Origin: an uncultured Campylobacter sp.
GTDB taxonomy: Bacteria; Campylobacterota; Campylobacteria; Campylobacterales; Campylobacteraceae
Reading direction: 5' to 3'
DNA length: 20,569 nt
NCBI RefSeq assembly: GCF_938045405.1
Contig: NZ_CALIMW010000019.1
Location: forward strand, 1-20,569
Both the position numbers and the translations under genes were made by a program. The notes beneath the pieces were generated by a model. The model ran no database searches. It was not told where the DNA came from and saw only the letters and a list, made by a program, of their open reading frames with translations. How positions within the stretch are numbered: position 1 is the first letter of the stretch; each line of letters begins with the position of its first letter. Below are positions 14,616 through 20,569 of the stretch, piece by piece.

Positions 14616-15575
14616 ATGAAAAATTTTAATCAATCGACAAAACTGTGCGAAATTTTGGGTGTCAGCTTGCCTATCGTGCAGGCTCCGATGAATAACGTAA
14701 CAAATGCCGCATTGGTAGCTGCCGTATCAAATGCCGGCGGAATGGGCGTGCTGGGGCCAAATGCCGGCAGAGACTCTGAAAATTTAAACACGAAAGAGCG
14801 ATATAAACGAGAATTTGAACGTATAAAGTCGCTAACTAATAAGCCTTACGGCGTAAATATCGTTTGTCGAAACGATAATGACAAAAAATATGCGCTAAAG
14901 GTTATGGAAACGGCATTTGAGGCTGGCGTAAAGGCGTTTTTCTTTGTCGGCATAGCGGAAACGGAGCTATTTAAATTTATAAAAGATAACGGCGGAGTTT
15001 TGGTGCATAGAGCGCTTACGCCAAGCGCAAATTCGGCTCGCGCGGCACAAGAAGAGGGCGCAGATATTATAATTGCCACGGGATACGATGAAGGAGGAGT
15101 GGGCCCGCAAAATAAAATAGGTACTTTTAGCATCGTGCCGATCATCGCCGATGCCGTGAGCGTGCCTGTGATGGCTGCGGGCGGGATAAACGACATTAGA
15201 GGCGTACGAGCAGCCTTTGCGCTTGGGGCTAGCGGTGTTTACGTGGGTACTAGATTTATCGCTAGTACCGAGTGCCCGGCAGCGCAACCGGCAAAAGAGA
15301 GCATCGTATCTATGGGCTCTAGCGAGCTGTTTTTTGTTTCGGACTATCAACGCGTAGTGCCGAGTAAATTTGCCAAGGAGCTAAACGCAATGTATCTAAA
15401 CGGCGACAAGGAAGTAGTGGCGCAAAAAATCGAGCGACTAAATCCGCTAAGGCTCGCAATGATAGATGGCGATATAGAAAATGGCATAATATACGTAAAT
15501 TCTGGTATTAGCCTAATAAAAGAGATAAAAAGCGCCAAAAAAATCGTCGGCGAGCTTATGGCCGATTTTGTTTAA
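14616..15575 (+). CDS. Nitronate monooxygenase-like FMN-dependent TIM-barrel protein (FabK/NMO family)
   Basis: This 319-aa protein belongs to the nitronate monooxygenase/2-nitropropane dioxygenase family of FMN enzymes, which oxidise toxic alkyl nitronates; FabK enoyl reductases are close relatives. Visible motifs are PIVQAPMNNVTNAALVAAVS at the N terminus, SNAGGMGVLGP, VNIVCRNDND, IIIATGYDEGGVGP (about 155-168), MAAGGINDIRGVRAAFALGA and VYVGTRFIASTECPA, the last two being the FMN phosphate sites. Class I NMOs normally have a catalytic His after the EAGG-type motif; here it is Val (DEGGV), so activity may differ. I chose ATG 14616, which has AAAGGA seven bases before it. The same frame is open upstream to 14226 through the radical SAM remnant; I do not treat that as part of the protein. 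Confidence 0.8.
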   Translation: MKNFNQSTKLCEILGVSLPIVQAPMNNVTNAALVAAVSNAGGMGVLGPNAGRDSENLNTKERYKREFERIKSLTNKPYGVNIVCRNDNDKKYALKVMETAFEAGVKAFFFVGIAETELFKFIKDNGGVLVHRALTPSANSARAAQEEGADIIIATGYDEGGVGPQNKIGTFSIVPIIADAVSVPVMAAGGINDIRGVRAAFALGASGVYVGTRFIASTECPAAQPAKESIVSMGSSELFFVSDYQRVVPSKFAKELNAMYLNGDKEVVAQKIERLNPLRLAMIDGDIENGIIYVNSGISLIKEIKSAKKIVGELMADFV

Positions 15576-15655
15576 TAAGATGGATAAATTTGCCAAATTT
15601 AGGCTATTATCGGCAAAAAATAAAATTTAAATTTTATCAAACCAAAGAAGAAAAA

Positions 15656-15998
15656 ATGTCACTAAAACCTGTCGAACTTCACAAAGCGTATCGCCTCATA
15701 AATCACGGGCCGACCGTCATGGTCTCGGCCGAATTTGACGGCGTGCGGGACATCATGAGCGCGTCATGGGTCTGCCCTCTGGACTACGACAAGCTAACGG
15801 CCGTCATAGGTGCTAGCTCTTTTACCCGCTCGCTTTTTGAAAAGAGCGGCAAATTTGCCGTGCAGGTGCCTTTCGTCTCGCAGGCGCAATTCGTCGCCAA
15901 GATGGGCACGACAAGTATGCGAGGGGGCGCGGGCAAGCTTGAGGGTGTGGAGATGTTTTACGAGCGGAACGTGCCGATGGTGCGGGGCTGCGCGGCGC
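15656..15998 (+). pseudogene. Truncated flavin reductase family protein
   Basis: ATG 15656 starts MSLKPVELHKAYRLINHGPT, and then VMVSAEFDGVRDIMSASWVC, KLTAVIGASSFTRSLFEKSG and FAVQVPFVSQAQFVAKMGTT, the FMN-binding split barrel of the flavin reductase/DIM6-NTAB family. About 115 residues are good to GKLEGVEMFYERNVPMVRGC; family members run to about 185-190. After VRGCAAL the similarity stops, and a different gene begins in another frame near 15987. The remaining frame ends at 16060 with 134 aa in all. The missing C-terminal part helps form the dimer and FMN site, so the product is probably not functional. The ribosome site is weak (AAAGAAGAAAAA). Confidence 0.75.
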
Positions 15999-16265
15999 TT
16001 CGTGCTCGTATCAGCTCCGGGTGCGAGCGAAGGTTCGCTAAGCTTTTATCTGCGCGCTAAAGGGCAGATCGAGCGGCGCGTGAGCGAGCTTGGCTTTGAC
16101 AGCCTTCAGATCGTCCGTCCGCCGATAATCCTCGGCGAGAGGTCGGATACTCGCCTGCTAGAACGGCTTGTGGCGGCGGTTTTTAAACTGCTGCCCGCCT
16201 GCGTGCTCGGTAAATTTAGACCGCTTAGCGGCGCACATATTGCCCGCTGCGAGCGTGATTTTTAG
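15987..16265 (+). pseudogene. C-terminal fragment of a second NAD(P)H-binding oxidoreductase
   Basis: In the frame different from the flavin reductase, this stretch reads AARRFVLVSAPGASEGSLSF, YLRAKGQIERRVSELGFDSL, QIVRPPIILGERSDTRLLER and KLLPACVLGKFRPLSGA before TAG 16263-16265. It lines up with the pseudogene at 12647 over its whole length: GARRFVLISAYGADERSRFF, MRAKGKAEKKIAELGFESL, QIARLPAIKSERNELRLSE and LPKGILTNYRPMSAQ. It is clearly the same family but a diverged copy. The Rossmann N-terminal half is absent; the fragment joins the flavin reductase within the G+C-rich GCTGCGCGGCGC. Confidence 0.78.
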
Positions 16266-16288
16266 CTCAAAATCCTATAAAAATTCGC

Positions 16289-16498
16289 TCATTTTTTCTC
16301 TTTATTTTGTTTGATCTCCTCAAGACTTAGACCGCTTTTACCGATGCTGTCCATACTGAGCGTTTCGATCATCACGAGTATTGCGGCTGGGTCTTTGCCT
16401 AATACGCGCGCTAACGTGTCCGTAATCTCGGCGATGATTTGCTTTTTTTGCTCTTTTGTAGGCTCTGGAGCGGCTACTTTTATATTTACGAATGGCAT
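16289..16498 (-). CDS. 4-oxalocrotonate tautomerase-like small enzyme
   Basis: This 69-aa protein begins MPFVNIKVA, so after removal of Met the N-terminal Pro1 would be the catalytic base of the tautomerase superfamily. The following KEQKKQIIAEITDTLARVLG helix and AAILVMIETLSMDSIGKSG strand match the 4-OT fold; the length fits the 60-70 aa family, which works as hexamers. The tail KQNKEKK is Lys-rich. AAGGAGAG lies just before ATG, and a TATAAT box reads at 16536-16531. It converges with the oxidoreductase remnant, 23 bases away. The natural substrate cannot be told; many genomes carry such an orphan YwhB/DmpI-type gene. Confidence 0.85.
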   Translation of the reverse strand: MPFVNIKVAAPEPTKEQKKQIIAEITDTLARVLGKDPAAILVMIETLSMDSIGKSGLSLEEIKQNKEKK

Positions 16499-16509
16499 TT
16501 TCTCTCCTT

Positions 16510-16544
16510 AAATTTGATAAAGCAGGGCTAATTATATCAAATTT
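16510..16544 (-). promoter_or_regulatory. Promoter with inverted repeat before the tautomerase gene
   Basis: On the minus strand GATATAATT gives a TATAAT box (16536-16531). A 10-bp inverted repeat, AAATTTGATA (16510-16519) and TATCAAATTT (16535-16544), brackets the likely transcription start. It may be an operator, though AAATTTGATA is common text in this genome. Confidence 0.4.
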
Positions 16545-16686
16545 TAGACTGTTACCCGTCTCGTTTACGTTCTAAAATTTAAGTAGATATATTAGAATTT
16601 AACTTTAAATTTGATTTAAAGCTAGTATGATTATTATGTGATTCGGTAGTAGTAAAATTTGATAAATTTACCCAAAAGGAGCGAAT

Positions 16687-18459
16687 ATGCGTAAGAATTT
16701 TTTCGGTTCTATCGTTTTGGCTGCGGCCTTGGCGAGCGGCGCGCTTATAGCGGTGCCGCAGACTGCGAGTGCGGGCGTTTTGGCGCATCAGGTAAAAACC
16801 CAGGGCGAGCTTGGCTCGGTGTTTATCAACCCATACGACGTGGCGCCTCTGACTGCGATCATCGATCGCGCGGGCAAGGACATCAAGGATATCCACGTGC
16901 GGGTGCTGGGCAAACCGAACGGCGGCATCGACATCGCCTATAACGTCTCCGAGCATGCGCTACTGACGCACGACGGCGTGCCGATCTGGGGGCTATATCC
17001 GGACTATCTAAACGAGGTTGAGGTAAGCTACGTTTTTAACGGCGAAAAGAAGGTCGAAAAGTATAAAATTTACGCTCAGCCGATCGTGACGTATAGCCGT
17101 GATTTTAGATTTAGCCACATGCAAAAGATGAAGGTTAAAAAGGTCGATCCTGCGTTTAAAAACAGGCTCTATCTCATCAACAACACGATCACGAGCGTTT
17201 ATAAGCCGCTTGATTGGAAAAACGGGGGTGCCGCTAGCTGGAATGATTTCACCGAAAATTTCATCGTCGATACTCAGGGCGAGGTCAGATGGTATCTGGA
17301 CTATCAGAAATTTTACGACCGCAGCGAGCGCAGAGTGATGGACGGCGGCATGATGATGGGCTTTCATCAGCTGCCAAACGGCGATCTGAGCTGGGGCATG
17401 GCGCAGCGATATATGCGCTACGATATGATGGGCAAGGAGGTGTATAATCGCGAGCTGCCGCGCGGCTACATCGATCTTAGCCACGAGGTGATGCCGCTTA
17501 AGGGCGATCATCTGCTGCTTCGCGTCGGTAAATACAACTACCACCACGCAGACGGCAGGCTCTCGCACACGATCAGAGATCACATCATCGAAGTGGACGG
17601 CAGCGGCAAGGTCGTGGACGAGTGGGATCTGAATGAAATTTTCGGCAAAAACGTCTATCGCAGCAACCTAATCAAGGCTCTTGACGCTCGCGCCGTGTGC
17701 CTAAATATCGATATGGACGCCAAAGAGATCAAAATCAGCGACGATCTGCCTTTTGGCGACGTGACCTCGACCGGCACCGGACGCAACTGGGCGCACGTAA
17801 ACTCGATCTCGCACGATCCTAGCGACGACGGCATCATCCTCTCGCTCCGCCACCAAGGCATCGTTAAGATCGGTCGCGACAAAAAGGTAAAATGGATCCT
17901 AGCAAGTCCCGAGGGCTGGAGCGCGGACTTTAAAGAAAAAGTACTAGTGCCCGTGGATAAAAACGGCAACAAAATCAAATGCGAGAACTCAAAATGCGAG
18001 GGCGACTTCGACTGGTCGTGGACGCAGCACACCGCGTGGCTCACTCCGCGCTACGATAACAAGGGCAGCGTAAAGCACATCAGCGTATTTGACAACGGCG
18101 ACGGCCGCGGCATGGAGCAGCCTGCGCTAAAAGAGGAAAAATACTCGCGCGCGGTCGAGTACAAGATCGACGAGAAAAAGGGCACCGTCGAGCAAACATG
18201 GGAGTTTGGCAAGGAGCGCAGATTTGACTTCTATAGCGCGGTTACGAGCGTCGTGGAGTGGCAAAAGGATAAAAGCACGTATTTCATCTCAAGCTCGAAC
18301 GTCTATCTGCTAAAGCCCGATAAAACGATCAAAATGGTGCTCGTCGAGATCGATCCGAAAACAAACGACATCAAATTTGAGATGGACGTGGAGTCCGCGT
18401 CTAGAGACGACGTAGCCTACCGCGCGATGGTGATCGATCCGAATATCTTTGAGTATTAA
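16687..18459 (+). CDS. assT: Periplasmic arylsulfate sulfotransferase
   Basis: AssT moves sulfate from one phenolic sulfate ester to another phenol, without PAPS, in the periplasm. This 590-aa protein has a signal peptide (MRKNFFGSIVLAAALASGAL, cut near TASA-GV), an N-terminal beta domain and a six-bladed propeller. The catalytic set of E. coli AssT (H252, H356, R374, H436) lines up with His266 in LSHEVM, His370 in WAHVNSISHD, Arg388 in SLRHQG and His448 in TQHTAW. Cys432 and Cys437 (CENSKC) match its single disulfide (C418-C424), which needs a dedicated DsbL/DsbI pair in E. coli. The start has AAAAGGAG. dsbL/dsbI are not adjacent, but a dsbA-like gene begins at 20458. C. jejuni keeps assT near dsb genes too (from memory). 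It appears intact. Confidence 0.93.
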   Translation: MRKNFFGSIVLAAALASGALIAVPQTASAGVLAHQVKTQGELGSVFINPYDVAPLTAIIDRAGKDIKDIHVRVLGKPNGGIDIAYNVSEHALLTHDGVPIWGLYPDYLNEVEVSYVFNGEKKVEKYKIYAQPIVTYSRDFRFSHMQKMKVKKVDPAFKNRLYLINNTITSVYKPLDWKNGGAASWNDFTENFIVDTQGEVRWYLDYQKFYDRSERRVMDGGMMMGFHQLPNGDLSWGMAQRYMRYDMMGKEVYNRELPRGYIDLSHEVMPLKGDHLLLRVGKYNYHHADGRLSHTIRDHIIEVDGSGKVVDEWDLNEIFGKNVYRSNLIKALDARAVCLNIDMDAKEIKISDDLPFGDVTSTGTGRNWAHVNSISHDPSDDGIILSLRHQGIVKIGRDKKVKWILASPEGWSADFKEKVLVPVDKNGNKIKCENSKCEGDFDWSWTQHTAWLTPRYDNKGSVKHISVFDNGDGRGMEQPALKEEKYSRAVEYKIDEKKGTVEQTWEFGKERRFDFYSAVTSVVEWQKDKSTYFISSSNVYLLKPDKTIKMVLVEIDPKTNDIKFEMDVESASRDDVAYRAMVIDPNIFEY

Positions 18460-18781
18460 ATTTAGCTAAATTTAGCCTTTGCTCGCCGTTTGGCGCTAGT
18501 TGCCGCAGCGAGCGGGGCTAAATTTTGTGCTGCCTGCAGCCGTAGGTCGGAATTTTGCCCGCTATATTTACTTGCCGCCGCCAAATTCCGGCACTTGGCT
18601 AGATTGCGTTTTGCCGCTTCGCGCTTTTGATGTTCTGCAGTGCGGCGAGCGGGGATTTACGGTGCGGCGGGATTAAATTTGAAAGAGGAATTTAGCCCGC
18701 CGTTTCGCTAAAAGGGAGGAGTTTTAAAACTATATCGGATACCATCATAGCGGAATGACTTACCGCTTTGCAGGATAAAAA
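18460..18781. other. Spacer after assT
   Basis: No gene is visible on either strand. The first 66 bases form the assT hairpin; the rest is G+C-rich text (GCCGCAGCGAGC, TTGCCGCCGCC, GTGCGGCGGG) with repeated GCCGC blocks. The last 60 bases hold AGGAGG-like text and GCAGGATAAAAA before the next ATG. G+C content drops sharply at about 18720. Confidence 0.55.
18468..18525 (+). terminator. Terminator of assT
   Basis: AAATTTAGCC (18468-18477) pairs perfectly with GGCTAAATTT (18516-18525), and inside it GCTCGC (18481-18486) pairs with GCGAGC (18508-18513), making a long interrupted stem nine bases behind the stop codon. A short T stretch ends it. This is a strong structure compared with the other hairpins here. 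Confidence 0.65.
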
Positions 18782-19204
18782 ATGACAAAGAATATTACCG
18801 TTTGGATTTTTAGCGTACTGTTTTTGCTGATTACTTGTGCAGGGATCAAAGATTTTTATCAAACGATGAGCTATGATGAAGTTTATATCGGCAGTCATTT
18901 TGGAGCAGGAGGTCTGATTTATTTCAAAGATTATCCTTTATTATTGGCTATTTTATTCGGTATTACAGTATTCTTACCTCCTATAAGCGTTGTTATGGTG
19001 CTGCTATTTCGCAAGAAAGTAGCTGCTTCTATTATGATGTATGCTCTTGCGGCAATGGTGTTTTTAGATATCTATACCTTTTGCTTTCGTAATCGCTGGC
19101 AATTATTAGGGGAACAAACCTCTATATTTGATATAGCGATCTTAGGGATATATCTTTTATACTACTTATACCTTTTGTTGCTAAAGAAGTACATAATTAA
19201 GTAG
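18782..19204 (+). CDS. Small integral membrane protein, unknown
   Basis: This 140-aa protein has about four hydrophobic helices: VWIFSVLFLLITCAGI (7-22), LLLAILFGITVFLPPISVVM (54-73), ASIMMYALAAMVFLDIY (81-97) and FDIAILGIYLLYYLYLLLL (116-134). The Lys-rich end KKYIIK suggests a cytosolic C terminus. A soluble loop with SYDEVYIGSHFGAGGLIYFK sits between helices 1 and 2. The ribosome site is GCAGGA. The gene is visibly more AT-rich than assT and tup genes on each side, which suggests a different origin. I do not recognise the family and give no function. Confidence 0.7.
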   Translation: MTKNITVWIFSVLFLLITCAGIKDFYQTMSYDEVYIGSHFGAGGLIYFKDYPLLLAILFGITVFLPPISVVMVLLFRKKVAASIMMYALAAMVFLDIYTFCFRNRWQLLGEQTSIFDIAILGIYLLYYLYLLLLKKYIIK

Positions 19205-19311
19205 AGGAAAAGTCGCTATCGACAAGCGGGGATATTGCGATGCGTGAAAACGCCCAAGTGCGGTATAAGGTACTTGAGAATAGAGCCCAAGGAGCTAGGC
19301 TCTTAAAATAA
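19201..19311 (+). pseudogene. Short open remnant behind the membrane protein gene
   Basis: In one frame 19201-19311 is open and reads VEEKSLSTSGDIAMRENAQV then RYKVLENRAQGARLLK and TAA. The composition is protein-like, with a charged helix, but it has no ribosome site in front of its only ATG (19240). It could be a decayed gene end or chance. The 140 bases after it, to 19452, hold no gene. Confidence 0.25.
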
Positions 19312-19402
19312 CGGCGCTATGCTTGGTTAAATTTAGAATTTACGCGGCGGATTGGATTCGAAATTTAACCCGCTTGCTTAAATTTTACCCACCGCGTCGT
19401 TG

Positions 19403-19432
19403 AAATTCGGCTTATCAAAATTTGCCGAATTT
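19403..19432 (-). terminator. Hairpin behind the ABC binding protein gene
   Basis: AAATTCGGC (19403-19411) pairs perfectly with GCCGAATTT (19424-19432) across a 12-nt loop. It lies 20 bases after the stop codon of the leftward gene. On the minus strand it is followed by CAACGACG rather than T's, so termination is plausible but not strong. Confidence 0.5.
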
Positions 19433-19452
19433 TATCTTTTAAGACCTAAATT

Positions 19453-20295
19453 CTACTCGCTTATAAAATATTTCTGAGCGTAAGCGGCGTCGTTGTAAAG
19501 TCCTTCTCCGTATTTGTCTTTACCGTAATTTTTAATGATCTCTTGCCCTGTGCTTGAAGCTACGAAATCTATAAAATCTTTCGATTTCTTGCTTTCGGTA
19601 GTATCGCTATCGTTTTGTCTTAGGGCACAATACGTATTTATTAGATATTTATCGCCGCGAAATAGAATTTCGCTGGATTTTATATCTTTTTTTGCCACGA
19701 CCCAAGTACTACTATCGCTCATAAAATATGCTCCGTTTTTATCGGCTTTTAAAAGGGTTGCTAACATAAAATCTTTATTTGCCTCGTACCACTGGCCTTG
19801 CGGAGTGATATTTGCCATTTTCCAGATACTAAGCTCTTTTTTATGAGTTCCGGAGTTGTCCGCCCTGGTATAAAAAAGGCTTTGAGATTTGGCTATATCG
19901 GTATATGCTTCTGTTGCGCTTTGGGCGGTTTTTATCTTTGCGGGATCACTTTTGGGTCCTACTATAAAAAACTCGTTTGATCCGATCAATGTCCTTTGCG
20001 TAGCCCAGCCCTCTTTTACGGCGCTTATTTCTGCCTTTGGAGCGTGGACCATAGCGATATCTATCTTTTTGTTTTTCAAGAGTTCGAGAGTCTGACCGCT
20101 TCCTGCTTTTATCCAGCAAATTTTGGTGTCGTTTGCCTTGCTAAATTCATTAGATAGAACTTCGAGTAGCCCAAGCTCTCCCGGACTTCCCGTAGCAAGC
20201 TTTAGCTCTGTTTTTCCATCTCCATACACTGCGGTGCACTCACTCGCCATCAAACTGGCGCATAGAAAAATTGCGATACAAATAGACTTTTTCAT
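19453..20295 (-). CDS. ABC transporter periplasmic binding protein, tungstate (TupA)-like
   Basis: This 280-aa protein has a signal peptide (MKKSICIAIFLCASLMA, cut before SEC) and the fold of PBP-like anion receptors. TupA-like blocks are ELKLATGSPGELGLLEVLSN near the start, IKAGSGQTLELLKNKKIDIA, MVHAPKAEISAVKEGW, FFIVGPKSDPAKI and YTRADNSGTHKKELSIW (about 135-165), which in known TupA proteins surround the tungstate oxyanion. The classic TTTS motif is replaced by ATGSPG, so ligand choice is uncertain. I set the start at the ATG 20295, which has AAGGAG six bases before it; a GTG two codons earlier overlaps that ribosome site. The permease and ATPase genes are not within the window; they would normally be next to it. 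A TATAAT box reads at 20336-20331. Confidence 0.8.
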   Translation of the reverse strand: MKKSICIAIFLCASLMASECTAVYGDGKTELKLATGSPGELGLLEVLSNEFSKANDTKICWIKAGSGQTLELLKNKKIDIAMVHAPKAEISAVKEGWATQRTLIGSNEFFIVGPKSDPAKIKTAQSATEAYTDIAKSQSLFYTRADNSGTHKKELSIWKMANITPQGQWYEANKDFMLATLLKADKNGAYFMSDSSTWVVAKKDIKSSEILFRGDKYLINTYCALRQNDSDTTESKKSKDFIDFVASSTGQEIIKNYGKDKYGEGLYNDAAYAQKYFISE

Positions 20296-20330
20296 ATCCA
20301 CTCCTTGTTTTGAAATGTAAAATTTCGGGC

Positions 20331-20336
20331 ATTATA
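20331..20336 (-). promoter_or_regulatory. -10 box of the ABC binding protein gene
   Basis: TATAAT in TTGTATAATGCCC on the minus strand lies 36 bp before the ATG. I see no palindrome like an anion-responsive ModE-type site between 20302 and 20457. Confidence 0.5.
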
Positions 20337-20422
20337 CAACTAAGGAACTTAAACTCGAAATGGTTAAAGAATTAAAAAAGGAGCTCATTGCTTAGATTTT
20401 ATTTCAAATTTACCCTTTATTT

Positions 20423-20430
20423 TATACAAT
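20423..20430 (+). promoter_or_regulatory. Possible -10 region of the dsbA-like gene
   Basis: TATACAAT lies 28 bases before the ATG at 20458 and is preceded by T-rich text (TTTACCCTTTATTT). It is one base off the consensus and is offered as a candidate only. Confidence 0.35.
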
Positions 20431-20457
20431 CTTTAAAAATTACCGCAAAGGAATTCG

Positions 20458-20569
20458 ATGAAAATGCTTTCTAAATTTATACGAATTTTAGCCGTCGTTT
20501 GCTTGCTTGGCGTAGGCGCAAACGCGCTAGAGGAGGGCGTTAATTATCAAGTGCTGCAAAAGCCGCTAA
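20458..20569 (+). CDS. DsbA-like thiol:disulfide oxidoreductase, N-terminal part, cut by the window edge
   Basis: ATG 20458 behind AAAGGAATTCG begins MKMLSKFIRILAVVCLLGVG, a signal peptide ending ANA-LEE, followed by EEGVNYQVLQKPL. That last segment is what precedes the CxxC active site in Campylobacter DsbA proteins (form x-EGxxYxxLxxP). The 37 codons are open and run off the end, so the active site is not seen. DsbA oxidises cysteine pairs in periplasmic proteins. In other species a dedicated DsbA (DsbL) and membrane partner (DsbI) sit with assT; a role for this gene in making the AssT disulfide is possible but unproven. Alternative: the housekeeping DsbA. Confidence 0.65.
   Translation, partial: MKMLSKFIRILAVVCLLGVGANALEEGVNYQVLQKPL

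Noticed and set aside
14226..15575. A single bifunctional radical SAM-NMO protein
   Set aside because: The radical SAM part lacks its cluster domain in this frame, and the NMO gene has its own ribosome site and start.
17008..17583. Minus-strand open frame of 191 aa opposite assT
   Set aside because: Antisense to conserved AssT catalytic regions; no ribosome site.
20302..20457. Molybdenum/tungsten cofactor riboswitch before the TupA-like gene
   Set aside because: The 156-bp AT-rich spacer shows no such conserved fold; only promoter-like boxes are seen.

Overview
The window looks like chromosome of an epsilonproteobacterium, most likely a Campylobacter of the higher-G+C group (C. gracilis, showae, rectus and relatives). 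The reasons are the CmeABC-type efflux operon, AAATTT/TTTTAAA-rich spacers, AAGGAG ribosome sites close to ATG, and Campylobacter-like AssT and DsbA proteins. Species is inference only.

Layout, left to right. Bases 1-500 are the N-terminal part of a leftward tyrosine integrase lying just downstream of tRNA-Ser(GGA) (709-796), so the right edge of a tRNA-integrated genomic island enters here. A 348-bp spacer holds a degenerate 20-bp tandem repeat. Next is a leftward tripartite drug-efflux operon, cmeA-cmeB-cmeC (6925 to 1196), with overlapping genes, a 16-bp hairpin at its end and a CmeR-like palindrome (6960-6975) at its promoter, but no cmeR beside it. Divergent from it is thiD, which carries a low-complexity insertion of about 100 residues. 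A gene-poor spacer and an MFS transporter follow, then a decayed yagU C-terminal fragment and a terminator. After that come a secreted tannase/feruloyl esterase and a small lipoprotein, probably co-transcribed.

From 12.6 to 16.3 kb is a gene graveyard: a frameshifted NAD(P)H-binding oxidoreductase, a radical SAM gene with one nonsense codon and two frameshifts whose last frame runs into a seemingly intact nitronate monooxygenase-like gene, and a flavin reductase cut off and joined out of frame to a second oxidoreductase remnant. Most lesions are one-base changes, several in short A runs, so decay and sequencing error must be told apart.

The right part holds a leftward 4-oxalocrotonate tautomerase-like gene, a complete periplasmic arylsulfate sulfotransferase (assT) with its catalytic His/Arg and disulfide Cys pair, an AT-rich orphan membrane protein, a leftward tungstate-type ABC binding protein, and the first 37 codons of a dsbA-like oxidoreductase. 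DsbA-like and AssT proteins belong together in other bacteria because AssT needs a disulfide. No clearly new multi-gene system is visible. The most unusual items are the expanded ThiD, the regulator-less CmeR-type operator, the chimeric remnants and the tannase.
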